Assembly: GCA_026008535.1 (NCBI GenBank)
Contig: BRKX01000018.1
Span: forward strand, 24,684,088-24,748,087
Direction of reading: 5' to 3'
Origin: Perilla frutescens
Taxonomy: Eukaryota > Streptophyta > Magnoliopsida > Lamiales > Lamiaceae
DNA length: 64,000 nt
Shown here: piece after piece, positions 35,031 through 46,614 of the stretch
Position numbering within the stretch: position 1 is the first letter of the stretch
Layout of the letters: every line of letters starts with the position of its first letter
The notes under the pieces: generated by a model
Told to the model about the DNA's origin: nothing
What the model saw: only the letters and a program-made list of their open reading frames with translations
Database searches by the model: none
Translations under genes and position numbers: made by a program

Positions 35031-35656
35031 GTGCGTGTGGAGCTCAGAGATATGGAGGGTATTCAGCGTCTGCTTAGAGTGCTTCCACAGAAGTGGCGTG
35101 GATGGACGACAGAGGCCTCATACTTCTACATATGTCAGCACTCACAGACTTTTAAGCTGATGGAGAATCTTCCTGAGTTTATTGCCCTACTTATGCACCA
35201 GTACCTTACTCAGCGTGTACCTCCTCCAGACCCATATGCTCAGATGCACGGCTATCTTCTCAGAGATGAGCCATCCAAGCGAGTTTACAACCATCGTACC
35301 CCTTTCATTTTAGCAGCATGGACAGTACCACATCCGAAGCAGCAGTATGGATAGATGCTGATCTTCTGTCCCGTCAGAGATATAGGAATGATCAAGAGAC
35401 GAGACCCTCGCGAGTGAGGTGAGCAGTCTCGGGAGATATAGATGATGAGCTTCCTCCTAGGAAATGCCAGGTAGTGGCAGGTCCTCCGGAGAGGACCATA
35501 GAGGTTATGTACGAGGTGCACTGCCAGAGAGCTGAGCAAGGAGGTACAGGAGCTGCAAATCGTCTGGTACTAGCAGTTGAGGATGAGTCAGAGAAGGTAT
35601 ATGACCTCTTGGAGAATCCACAGGATGGTCAGTCGGCCAGTAGCTCGTCTGACTAG
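35031..35656 (+). pseudogene. Extra leader ORF upstream of gag, unrecognised
   Basis: Two open segments (35031-35354 and 35474-35656) carry protein-like sequence, separated by stops and a frame change. The first has LRVLPQKWRGW and a Pro-rich PPPDPYAQMHGYL; the second is acidic and ends SASSSSD. I do not recognise a domain. Extra ORFs before gag are known in some plant gypsy elements (for example the Ogre group) but are not a standard part of Tekay-type elements. It could also be a captured sequence. Confidence 0.45.
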
Positions 35657-36062
35657 TTTAGCTTTTGTGCGATGTCAGTGTATTTTATATCAGGATGATT
35701 ATTTAATTTGTTATGTACATTACAGTAGTTGAATGTGTTTCCTAGTGGACCATTCTTGGGACTTAGTCATTCCTACTTTTTGAGACAAGAATGCGTTAGC
35801 TTGTAAGCATTCTGTCATCCAGGCATGGCTGGTTTTTGCAGAACCCATGCATTAGGAAATGTACTTGTAAGACCTTGTTGGAGGTGATTTTCCTGATGTA
35901 TATATATATATATAAGACTAGAACGGTTGTTGATTATGCTTCAGAGTTTCAACGCGTTTTGCATGCTCAAGATATGTTAAGGATTAGTTAAAGCATGAGT
36001 TATTATACAGTAGTGGGCAGTGGCCTAATTATTAATTATAAATTGAAATTTTAATTTGCTGA

Positions 36063-37183
36063 ATGGTACCACCCAGAGCAGCACGAGAAAGAAATGCGAA
36101 TACGAATCCCGTAAGACAAAATAGGCCTAGAGGGAGACTTCCAAGGCAAGGAAGGCATGAAAGAGTGGAAGAAGAACAACAAGAAGAACACGAGGAACAA
36201 AGAGAGCAGACACCTCCCCCATCTCCACAGCGCAGAATTGATGAGCTTTTTCTACGACAGAACCCTCCATCGTTTGATAGGGCAAGAACCCCGGCCGATG
36301 CTGAGGCGTGGATCCGAGCGATGGAGCGGATTTTTAATTTCCTCCGCTGTGATAACCAGGAGCGACTCTCCTATGTAGCATTCCAGTTAACCAGATCTGC
36401 AGATTTCTGGTGGGAGTCTAGAAGTAGGACCATGACTTCGGAGCAGCTTGATGCTTACACATGGGATCAGTTCAAAATTGGATTCTACGACAAATACATT
36501 CCTAAGACATTCAGAGTCAAGAAGAAAGCAGAGTTTCATACTGTGAAACAAGGGAAAATGTCCGTCACAGAGTACGAGCGAGTATTTTGTGAGCTGTCAC
36601 GGTATGCACCTCTCCAGGTGGATACTGACGAGAAGATGACATCTAAGTTCAGATCAGGACTGAGGCATGAGATTACCATGTCTTTGGCAAGTCAAGAAGA
36701 CCTAACCTATGCCGAGTCGTTGAATAGGGCATTGGACATCGAGATAGTAATGTCTGAAGAAAGAAAGGCCTCAGTATCAGCTCCAATACCTACTTCAGCA
36801 CCAGCACCAGCCAGGACTCCATCACAGAGCTTCCAAGGGAAGAGAAAGTGGAATGATGGAGGTAACCAGAATAAGAACCAAGGCTACAGGAAGCATTGGC
36901 AGAGAAATAGGCAGCAGGGCCAGCAGGGTGCCCCTGCTCAGGGAAGAACTGCACCATCACAACCCAACATTCCTCTATGCCCAAGGTGTAACAAAAGCCA
37001 CTAGGACATGTGTCAGGCCGGCAACACGGGTTGCTATAACTGTGGCCAGCAGGGTCACTATGCAAGGAATTGCCCGAAGGCACAACAAAGACGGAACCCT
37101 CAGCAACTTAAGACCTTGCAAGCATCGGGGCAACAAAGTCAGCAACCCCAGCAATAGCAGTATCAGCAGCAACAGTAGAGGCA
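36063..37183 (+). pseudogene. gag of the gypsy element, with internal stops
   Basis: Structural polyprotein of the virus-like particle. It starts MVPPRAARERN. The retrotransposon-gag core is seen from about residue 75 (SFDRARTPADAEAWIRAME, FQLTRSADFWWESR) to about 230. A Gln/Pro-rich linker and the zinc knuckle CYNCGQQGHYARNC (near 37030) follow. A TAG at 37002-37004 lies before the knuckle, and two more TAGs (near 37156 and 37177) lie in the Gln-rich linker, at least two of them explained by CAG to TAG. The frame itself is unbroken into the protease. Confidence 0.85.
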
Positions 37184-37184
37184 G

Positions 37185-37805
37185 ATGCAACAAGGAAATC
37201 CCAGGTCTTATGCAATGAACCCCAGTTCCTCCGGAAAAGGGAAGCAGAAAGGTAATCTTGCAGGTATGGGCAAACTTCATGGCATGCCTTTAGTTATTTT
37301 ATTTGATACTGGAGCATCGCACTTCTTTATTTCATTAGCATGCTGTGATAAATTAGAGCTTAAAACTGAACGAGCTAGTCATAAGAAAAAGATTCTAACA
37401 CCAACTGGTGGAACCATGACTATGACTCATGTTTGCTCGAACATAGAAATATACTTGGGAACAACTAGGATTAAGGCTGATAATCTTAGTGTCCTACCGA
37501 TGTGGGATACCGACGTAATCCTAGGAATGGATTGGTTGTCAGAAAATCATGCCACGATCCTATGCAGCGAAAGGAAGATATCATTCCAAGTTCCAGGAGA
37601 AGAGCCAACAAGTTTAAACGGCATAGAGATGGGAAAGTTCACTCTAATGATTTCAGCGCTGCAGGCTAAGAAGATGATCAAGAGAGGAAATCAAGCTTTC
37701 CTGGTTTATCTAAACAAGGTAGATGATAGAGGGCAATGGAAAATGTTCCAGTTGTGCAAGAGTTTGCAGATGTTTTTCCAGAAGAATTTCCAGGATTGCC
37801 TCTGA
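37185..37805 (+). pseudogene. Aspartic protease region of the gypsy element
   Basis: The retroviral-type aspartic protease motif LFDTGASHFFIS is present, followed by the conserved ILGMDWL block about 80 residues later. It is in the same frame as gag. The frame runs on to a stop at 37803-37805, but homology moves to another frame near 37735, so the step to reverse transcriptase needs a frameshift or reflects an indel. Confidence 0.85.
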
Positions 37806-38980
37806 ATCAGCAGGTCAAGTTTGTAATAGATTTGGAATCGGGAGCAACTTCGATTTCAAAGGCTCCGTACAGGATGGCCCCAAAAGAGTTACAAGAACTC
37901 AAGATTCAGCTTCAGGAATTATTAGACTTAGGTTTTATCCCACCTAGTGCGTCACCATGGGGAGCACCAGTCCTATTTGTAAAGAAGAATGATGGTACAT
38001 TGAGGATGTGTGTAGATTACCATGAGCTGAATAAGCTGACGTTGAAGAACAAGTATCATTTACCTAGGATAGATGATCTGTTTGATCAGCTCAAAGGAGC
38101 GAGCGTGTTCTCAAAGATTGACCTAAGGTCTGGGTATCATCAGTTAAAGATCAAGCCAGAAGATATACCCAAGATAGCTTTTCGTACCCGGTATGGTCAT
38201 TACAAGTTTACGGTAATACCGTTCGGATTGACAAATTCCCCAGCAGTATTCATGGATCTCATGAATAGGGTGTTTCATCCATTTTTAGATAAGTTTGTCT
38301 TTGTGTTCATAGATGATATTCTCATCTATTCCAAGAATGAATCAGATCATGCGGAGCATCTGAGGACAGTGTTAGAAACACTAAGAAAAGAAAGGCTTTA
38401 TGCCAAATTCAGTAAGCGCGAATTTTGGCTGAAGGAAGTAATGTTCCTTGGGCACATTGTGTCAGCAGAAGGAATCAAAGTGGACCCCTCTAAAGTAGAG
38501 GCAGTACAAGAATGGAAGTCTCCAACTACTCCTAATGAAATCAGAAGTTTCTTGGGATTAGCTGGATACTATAGGAGATTCATAAAAGGATTCTCCAAGA
38601 TAGTTAGGCCAATGACACAATTGTTAAGGAAGGGAATCAAGTACCAGTGGTCAGAAGAATGTGAAGCCAGTTTTTAGGAGCTTAAGAAAAGATTAACAAC
38701 TGCTCCAGTGTTAGCCATTCCAGTTAGTGATAAAGAATTTGTGATTTACACGGATGCTTCGAAGAATGGATTAGGCTGTGTCCTAATGCAAGAAGGTAAA
38801 GTCATAGCGTATGCGTCCAAACAGTTAAGAATTCATGAGTTGAATTATCCTACGCATGACTTAGAGTTAGCAGCAATAGTGCATGCCTTGAAAATCTGGA
38901 GACACCACCTATACGGAGTTAGGTGTGAGATGTTCACAGATCACAAGAGTCTGAAGTACTTTTTCGAGCAGAAGAATTAA
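37736..38980 (+). pseudogene. Reverse transcriptase and RNase H of the gypsy element
   Basis: Copies the element RNA to DNA and removes the RNA strand. The RT has the usual gypsy blocks: SPWGAPVLFVKKNDG, FSKIDLRSGYHQL and the catalytic FIDDILIYS. RNase H begins near 38735 with VIYTDASKNGLG; LELAAIVHALKIWRHHLYG and FTDHKSLKYF follow, so its acidic residues are present. A TAG at 38675-38677 interrupts the junction (ASF then ELKKRL; CAG to TAG would explain it). A frameshift just before 38983 separates this from the integrase frame. Confidence 0.9.
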
Positions 38981-38982
38981 AT

Positions 38983-40644
38983 ATGAGACAGCGCAGATGG
39001 CTCGAATTAGTAATGGACTACGACTGTGGAATCAGTTACCACCCAGGCAAGGCTAATGTGGTAGTGGATGCCTTGAGTCGTAAAACAAACAGGTTGGGTT
39101 TTCTCCTCACTCAGAAGGAGAAACTCATCAGGGATTTTGAAAGCTTACAGCTAGAGGTGGTTTACCCACCTGAGACGATTGTATGTCGTGTGGCAACATT
39201 AGTAGCTGTACCAAATCTCTGAGAAAAGATAATTGAGGCACAGAGAAAAGATCAAACCATGGAAGAGATGTGCTTGAAGATCAGATCGGGAAAAACAGAA
39301 AGCTTCAAGGAAGTATCAGATAATGCTATCCTTTATGAAGATAGGATATGTGTTCCACTTTGTGTTGAGCTCAGAAACAAGATCATGAGTGAGGCTCAGG
39401 ATACTCCGTATACAGCACACCCGGGAAGTACGAAAATGTATCAGGATTTAAAGTAGAAATTCTGGTGGGAAGGAATGAAATGGGACATAGCTTCCTATGT
39501 TGAGCGATGCTTGTCATGTCAACAAGTTAAGGCATTGCACCAAAGGCCTTATGGTGCGCTACAACCGTTAGAGATTCCCAAGTGGAAGTGGGAACACATA
39601 GCGATGGATTTTGTAACAATCCTACCCAAGTCAAGACGAGGGAATACGGCCATATGGGTCATTATTGATAGGCTCACAAAGTCAGCTCATTTCCTTCCGA
39701 TCCACATTACGGATGGATCGAATAAGCTAGCTCAGATTTATGTCAGAGAGATTGTACGCCTTCATGGTGTTCCAGTGTCGATAACATCGGACAGAGATTC
39801 AAAGTTTACCTCAAGATTTTGGACTAATTTACAGAAGGAGTTGGGAACTCAACTTAATTTCAATACAGCGTTTCACCCACAAACAGATGGACAATCCAAA
39901 AGGACGATCCAAACATTAGAGGACATGTTGAGAACAGTGGTCCTAGACAGGGGTGAAAGCTGGAAGGAAATATTAACGTTGATTGAGTTCGCCTATAACA
40001 ATAGTTATCAAGCAACCATCAATATGGCGCCATACGAAGCGTTGTATGGGCGAAAGTGTCGATCACCACTTTATTGGGATGAAGTGGGTGAACGAAGGAT
40101 TCTTGGGCCAGACTCAGTGTCAGAAATGATTGATATTGTCAGAAAAATTCGTCAGAGGATTCAAGAAGCCCAGAGTCGGTAGAAGTCGTATGCGGATAAT
40201 TGCCGTACATATTTACAATTTACAATAGGAGACAAGGTTTTTCTGAAAGTATCTCCTTCCAAGTGGATAATAAGATTTGGCGTAAAAGGAAAGTTACGAT
40301 CACGTTTTATAGGACCTTACGAGATCCTTGAGCGAATAGGCGCAGTGGCGTACAGATTGGCATTACCACCTAGTTTTGGTAATGTTCATAACGTATTTCA
40401 TGTTTCTCAGTTAAGAAAATACGTGTATGATCCCAAGCATGTAATCCAGCACAGTGAGATTGAGTTATATCCATATCTAACTTATGAAGAGAAACCAGAA
40501 GCCATTTTGGATCGAAAGGTCCAGGAGTTGAGGAACAAGTCTATTCCTCTAGTTAAGATCCTGTGGAGTCACCATGGTCAGGAAGAAGTGACATGGGAAC
40601 TCGAGGATAAGATGAAAGTAAAATACCCAGAATTGTTTCTCTAA
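38983..40644 (+). pseudogene. Integrase with chromodomain-like tail, catalytic Glu lost
   Basis: Integrase that would insert the DNA copy. The end of RNase H (LVMDYDCG, VVDALSRK) comes first, then an HHCC-type finger (HPGSTKMYQDLK, CLSCQQVKA). The DDE core has MDFVTILPKS and SDRDSKF, but the motif normally TDGQSERTIQ reads TDGQSKRTIQ, so the catalytic Glu (35 residues after the second Asp) is Lys. The GPYEIL fold and a chromodomain-like end (EEKPEAILDRK, then EEVTWELEDKM) follow. Stops lie at 39220, 39454 and 40180 (TGA, TAG, TAG). Each can come from one C-to-T change. The protein is inactive as read. Confidence 0.88.
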
Positions 40645-40675
40645 GGTATGTAAATTTCGGGGCGAAATTTATTTT

Positions 40676-40683
40676 AAGGGGGG
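40676..40683 (+). other. Polypurine tract of the gypsy element
   Basis: AAGGGGGG stands directly before the 3' LTR (LTR start at 40684 or 40689), the usual place for the plus-strand primer. Confidence 0.8.
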
Positions 40684-40688
40684 TGTAA

Positions 40689-43600
40689 TGTAATACCTCG
40701 TAAATTAATTACTGCTTAATTGCAGTAAACTGTTACAATTACTATTTAGTATAGTAATTTCCAGTTAGATTAGGTCGAAAGTATACGTTAAGTTCCATGG
40801 AATTCAAGATCAATTAATTCACATAGGTGAATTAATTATTTCAGTTAGGTTTTAATCATCTTTTTAGTTATGGAAAGCCGGAATTGTAATTTCAGATAAA
40901 TTCAATTCCTATTCTTTTAAATTTACGGTGTGTATTTATCGTGAATTAGATATTCTGATAAATATTTTTAGGACTAGGAGAATCAGATATTCTCCAGTCA
41001 TTAGTGTTTAAATTCAGATAACTTAAACAGGGTGATTTAAAATCCGAGAGAATTAGATATTCTCTAGTTCGGATGTTTTAATGGTCGAGAAATTAAAACC
41101 AGTATTTCGAAGTAGTATTTTAAAACCAAGTAATTTCAGATAAATTATTGTTTTAAAATAAGTGATTTATTTCATCAAGCTCGGGTAACTTCGGGATTTT
41201 TCCGGAGACGGAAAATATCACGATAACTGAATAACTGGTATTTTAACCGGATATTTTTTAGTCAACTCCCAAGAATGGGAGACCATGCCTCCCCTCACCT
41301 CTTCCATACCCCTATGCCACTCTACCTACTCTATACGTACCACTTCCATCACCTTACCTCTACTAGTCAAAGCATGTGGGAAATCTATCTATATAAGATT
41401 TGATAAATATAGAAGTCCCCTTCCCTTGGCATTTTCAAACCAAATTTGAGAGAGGAAGAGAAAGGGTTTTGGCTGCCAACTATAACACCATTCCACTTCA
41501 TCATCATTTATCTTTTTCATGTGTGAGCTTTGGAGAGAAGAAGGAAGTAGAGAGAGCAACAAACACCATCTTCTTTTCTTCCATTTTCAAGAGAGAAGGA
41601 GAGTAGAAGTGACATCCATAATCAAAGCTTGATCCCACCATCTTCAACTTCTTAAAGCTTCTCTCTATTTTTCTTGAAAGGTATATCGAAAGAAACCATG
41701 AGTTATGTAGATATATATTTCTAATTTGCATGAGTTATATATATATATATATAAGTTTGGTGTTGTGTTGGAAATCATGTCTTGGTTATATACAAAGCAT
41801 GTTAGATCATTATGAGTTCATTAATTCATAGAGGCATGTTTGGGATGAGGTTTGATGTGTTAAAATGCATGATTCAAACATATAAAAAGGGTGTTGTGAA
41901 GTGTGGCTTGAGTTCGCGTATTTCGCGCAAGCGGGTCGGTAGATTTGCCACCCTTCAGTAAAATGAGTGTAACTCGCTCGTTAGACATCGAATTGAGTCA
42001 CCATAAATTTTTCCGGAAACTAGACTTAAGTGGCTTTCCAATGATATGCGTCTCTATTCATAATTCGTCCTGAGTCGATTGTGAAAAATTGGCAAAGTTG
42101 GGTCATGTTTCTGTTTTTAGGAAGTTATGGTAGTTCTGCCACCTTTCAGTAAAATGGGTATATGCGTTTCATTTGTTATCATCTTGAGCCACTGTAAATT
42201 TTTTAAAATACTAGACTTCCATGGTTCTCTAATGGTATATGGCTCAGTCCGTAACTATTCTTAGATCGATCGTGAAAAATCTTCAAAGTACGGTCACGAG
42301 TTCGTTTTCAGAAATTCTGGCAGTTCTGCCACCTTCTAATAAATCGGTCATAACTTTTTCGTTAGTTATCATGTTGAGTCGCCGTAAATTTGAAAATAAA
42401 CTAGACTTCTGTGGCTTTTCATCAGTGTATGGCTCATCCCCTGTATTTTAACGAGTCAAAACAGAAATGTTTTCAAAGATAGACGTTGTGCAGAACGTTG
42501 TTTTGTCTACGAACTTGGTGATGACTTTATTCCTAGAATCTAGTTGTGATGATGTTAAGGTATTTTTGATACCTTAAATGATGATGATGTATGCCTTAAG
42601 ATGTTTAAGTACTAGGGTCAAGATTTACCCTTAAACAAGAAAAATTTAAAACGGATACTAGACCCTAATAGGCCTTCAATTTCCTGTTGAGTCCAAATAG
42701 CGTATTTGGTTCAACGTACTCAGTTTTATGTTAACTCTTTGAAGGCGAGCTGTCCAGTGTAAGATAAAGTACGAGGAGGAACTTTTGCTACAATTCAAGT
42801 GTTAAAACCTCGGTGAAAGGTGGGCTTTCTTTCCAACGGACTCTTAGTCCAAATAATGATTTGAGTTTTTACTCACCTGAAGTTGTTTATTTATGATGCA
42901 AATAAGTTATTGTCATGCATAAAATGTTTTGTTTTGTACGATATCCTTATTTGTATTTGGTTAGCTCGCAAGGGGCTTTCTAACTCTTAAATCGATCGGG
43001 CCTCATGCTAACTTAGCGTGTTAATCGAGGTTAGTGTACACTTGGATCGGTGATATTAGGAAGAGGAAAAGGCGGAGCGGAGCTATTCCTGACTAGGACA
43101 TCGACGATGCTAAACGTCCGTGGAAAAGGCTGAGCGGAGCTATTCCTCGGAGTTTAGTTCAGATATGTATTCATGGAAAAGGCTTTAGCGGAGCTATTCA
43201 TCGACGTCCTTGGAAAAGGCTTAAGAGGAGCTATTTCTTGGCATTCAGTTTGGATATGGATGATCATACAACAGAAAAGAGCGCTCAAAAAATAGAAAAT
43301 GATTTAGTAAAACATAGGGCCTTTTCAGATAAAACCCCTGTGTGTTTACTCGGATGCATGATAATAAAACCAGTTTTAACAAACGTTCATAATATCATAT
43401 ATATTATGATATTTTTGGCAATGTGTTCACTGAGTACCCTTGTACTCAGCCCTGCATGTTTGTTTTTAAATGTGCAGGTTGAGCTGGTGTTGAAGGGAGA
43501 AGTGCTGAGAGTGGAGTTCCTTTTGTACAAGGCTCAGATGGTCTTGTATTTTAAATGTCTTTCTTTTTCTTCCGCAACTCAGCTATATAACAAGTCTAAT

Positions 43601-43848
43601 ATTACAGCTTTTGATTTTGGACGATTCCAATACCTTGATAATCAATTAAGTACTATTATTACTATGTCTCTTGTGAGTACTTGAAATCAGTCCAAAATTC
43701 GAGTTCACAGCAAATATCGTTCCTGGAATGTAGTAGTTCCTTCCTTTAATTAATTATTTTCGGATTGCGTCTTGATCCATCCTTCATTGGGATCGAGTCG
43801 TGCCAGTCACACTTCATATTAATCAGATATTAATGTGGGGTCGTGACA
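40689..43848 (+). repeat. 3' LTR of the gypsy element
   Basis: It begins TGTAATACCTCG and ends GTCGTGACA, 3160 bp. A preceding TGTAA at 40684 may be the true first bases. It retains about 76 bp near 41500-41580 and a further block near 42100-42300 that the 5' LTR lacks. The second block contains repeated phrases (TAGACTT, GTTCTGCCACC, CGTGAAAAAT). Confidence 0.9.
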
Positions 43849-43852
43849 AAGT

Positions 43853-44438
43853 TTCATGACGTCCAATGCGGCAGATAATCTCAATGCTCACCTGTTATGG
43901 GCTAGGAGGTTTCTTGTTTGCTCACTGCTTGAGCTCTTTTGATCAATTGGTGAACACTGGTTTGTCGAGCGGTGTACAGCTGCACTAGGATCGAATCATG
44001 TGTTGACAGATGAAGCCACAAAAAACTATCAGGGAATGTCGAGCAGGGACGATGCTATGCCGTGCGGGCCATGACATTAGCGTATTTATGGAAAGTAGAG
44101 GTCGGGAAGGACAACTACATGGTCGATCTCCAATACCGCACCTATGATTGTTGTGAGTTTGAGTTGGATTTGATACCCTGTTCTCATGTGGCTGCGGTCA
44201 TCTGGTATTGCATTTCATCTTCTCTTTTCGTTCTAACCTTTTTACATGAACATAGTCACCTATTTGTAACTTTATTTTTCCTGTTGTTCATAATTTTATA
44301 ATTGAAGGGTGTATTATCAACTCGGAACACTCCCTCTAGACAACCAAATCGTAGTTAGAATTTGATAAATTTACACAGCTTTTCCACTTGTTTATTCAGG
44401 ATCGCAAAAGTTGCCGCGAATGTATAAGATCACTTTTA
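43853..44438 (+). pseudogene. MULE3 transposase, 3' part
   Basis: This continues the MULE3 gene after the retrotransposon. Readable blocks are an ATGACGTCCAATGCG-encoded MTSNAADNLNA (family normally has Glu in this position of the catalytic motif; here Asp), WARRFLVCSLLEL, and a SWIM-type finger VDLQYRTYDCCEFELDLIPCSHVAAVI near 44120-44210, with one unusual CC pair where CxC is expected. Several stops and frame changes are present. The right end of MULE3 was not identified because the Harbinger-type element begins at 44439. Confidence 0.75.
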
Positions 44439-45042
44439 CAGCATCTCCAATGCTAGTCTAAAACATCTATTTGGTGCAAAAATTCACATCAATACTGTTC
44501 GAAATCATGTCCCAAATTGGTGTAGTATCAATTCATGACCCAAATTTCGGTCAGAATTTGATGTTGTACTAAATTGATGTTGATGGGTCTCACAGCATTT
44601 AATAAATTATTTTAGTATTTAAAATCATTATTAAATAGATTATATAAAAAATTTAATTTAATTTATAAAGTATATATTCACTTAATTTAAATTATAAATC
44701 ATCTAAATAATAAATAAATAATTTCAATAAAAGCACAATTAATTAAACATAATGGATAGAATGAAGTCGCACATATCACGAATTACTAGAAATTAACTTA
44801 AAAGCACACTATAAATAACTAAGGGGGGTGTATTGGATGTGGATTTCGTTGGATTTTGATGGATTTTTAAATGTCTATGGATTTTATAAATCCATAGACT
44901 CCACATGGAGTCTCCCAACTCCACGCAGAGTCTGGTGGATTTCGTGTATGGATTTTGGACGGATTTTAAATGATTTCAATGGATTTCAAATCCATCTATC
45001 CAGCACTCGTTGGAATACAACGATCGTGGTGTTTGGAAAAAA

Positions 45043-45175
45043 ATTGAACCTAGCGACCGCTGGCTGGGTGGCGAGCAGAAAGAACCCAGCGATCGCTAGC
45101 CTCAATGACCGCTGGGGCACGAGACAAACAAAGCCAATGACCGCTGGCACCCAGCGGCCATTGGGAATAAATAGT
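45043..45175. repeat. Left CAGCGGCCGCTGG word cluster of the Harbinger element
   Basis: Variants such as GCGACCGCTGG, CAGCGATCGCT, TGACCGCTGG and CAGCGGCCATTGG occur here, about 150-280 bp upstream of the plus-strand ORF. They share the palindromic core of the clusters at 47066 and 50442. Confidence 0.8.
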
Positions 45176-45327
45176 ATAAATAGGCAGAAAGCCCCAAATC
45201 GGGCAGAACAGCCCTAAAAATCATTTCACACCAGACGCGAAAAATTTCTTCCTCAATTCCATCTGCCGCTGCACTCCAGCCACCGCTCCACTGACCGTTG
45301 GAAGCCCACGACCTAACACATTCAATC

Positions 45328-46611
45328 ATGGTTCACACGAAAAATCCCAACATCGAGGCACACGAAGAAGCCGAAGAGGAGGACCTCACGACGAGGTATG
45401 AATGTCCATTTTCTCTAAAAACTGAATGGGAGGGACAAGTCTTTAGAAAATTCAATGAATCTATGGTTACCATGCCTCGTTACCTTGATTGTGATTTTTT
45501 GAAAGATTAAAAAATTGTTGCAAAAGTGACGAAGTATTTGAAAGTTTTGGGGTTAGAACATTATGCTAAGCATGTTGATTATTCTGGCTATGGAGACTTG
45601 TGCTATGAATTTTTGTCTACTATGTATGTGATTGATGAACACAAGAAGCTTGGGGTTAGGATGAACGGGAGAGACTACCAAATTAGTTTGCCTAGAATGA
45701 AAACAGTGTTTGGATTTCCTACTGGTGGGGAACGGGGGAGACCTAATTCGTTTAGTGTGGAAGCGGGTTGGCGTGAGTTGACTGGGTTTGATAATTGGAA
45801 TAATACGGGTAAGTCGAATGGGTACATTCAAGACCCGGCATTGGCAATTGTGCACAAATTCCTTGCTTACAATGTGTCTGGGAAAGAGCAGGCGAATAAA
45901 GTGAACGCGAATGAGGTGTATTTGTTGTGTTGTGCGTTGAGGGGCACAAAAGTTTGCATTTCAAACTTCATTTGGTCGGCTATGAGGCAGATGCAGACTC
46001 GTGCATGCACGCATCCTTCGTTTGCTCCTATTGTGACAGGATTGGCACATAATTTCGGCGTTCTCAGTGCCACGACGGGTTATCAGGAGGGGCATCATGA
46101 AATCAGGCCGTATTCAATCGATTTCAGTGAGCTAAAAGGTGCTCAAATTATTAAAGATCGATTCACGTTATTACCTTCTGCTAAGAGGCCATGTGTGAGC
46201 AGGCACACAAATGATTTGCTTGTCAAGAGTCAAGGTGATTCTGGTGCCGGCCCGTCCACTGGTGGTGATGAAGGTGGTAATGAAGATGAGGAGATGGAGG
46301 AAGAGGAGGAGGAAGAGGAAGAGCAACCTGAGCAGCCACCTCATACAATGTCCGGAGATTATTATGGGCGATTCTAGAATGATTTGATGTCATTTCGGGA
46401 GCATATCGACGCATTCTTTGGATCACTGAGGCAGCAAATCCACGATGGGTATGAGGCGCATACCCAACAGATGAACGCCCGATTTGATGCGCATACCCAG
46501 CAAATGAACGCTCGATTTGACGCGCAGGATGCACAAATTGCATCCTTACATGCTCAGTGGGATGCTTGGACTGCCTTCTATCCGCCACCACATCCACCAC
46601 CTGACAATTAA
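45328..46611 (+). pseudogene. ATHILA ORF1-like gene inside the Harbinger element
   Basis: One frame runs for about 427 codons from the ATG at 45328 to the TAA at 46609, broken only by TAA at 45508-45510 and TAG at 46375-46377. The central domain (YECPFSLKTEWE..., LCYEFLSTMYV, LGVRMNGRDYQISL, TVFGFP) resembles the ORF1-type protein of ATHILA retrotransposons, where a Phe-Gly-Phe-Pro motif follows such a block. An acidic tail (Glu-rich, near 46280-46330) and a C-terminal part with repeats (HTQQMNARFDA twice) follow, the latter likely coiled coil. A function is not known to me. The domain call is by motif resemblance and should be tested by a profile search. Confidence 0.55.
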
Positions 46612-46614
46612 TGG

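Larger units (their letters stand above)
30792..43848 (+). mobile_element. Ty3/gypsy chromovirus-like LTR retrotransposon, defective
   Basis: A complete but inactive element of about 13 kb. Order: 5' LTR, initiator-Met primer site, 2.3-kb leader with hairpin arrays and an extra ORF, gag, protease, reverse transcriptase, RNase H, integrase, chromodomain-like tail, polypurine tract, 3' LTR. Long LTRs and the tail suggest the Tekay/Del lineage; this is inference. It inserted into the MULE3 transposase: blocks on either side belong to the same kind of protein. The target duplication is not clean (CGGTTT before, AAGTTT after). In the first 120 or so aligned bases the two LTRs differ at five sites, four of them transitions, so the insertion is not recent. 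Confidence 0.9.
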
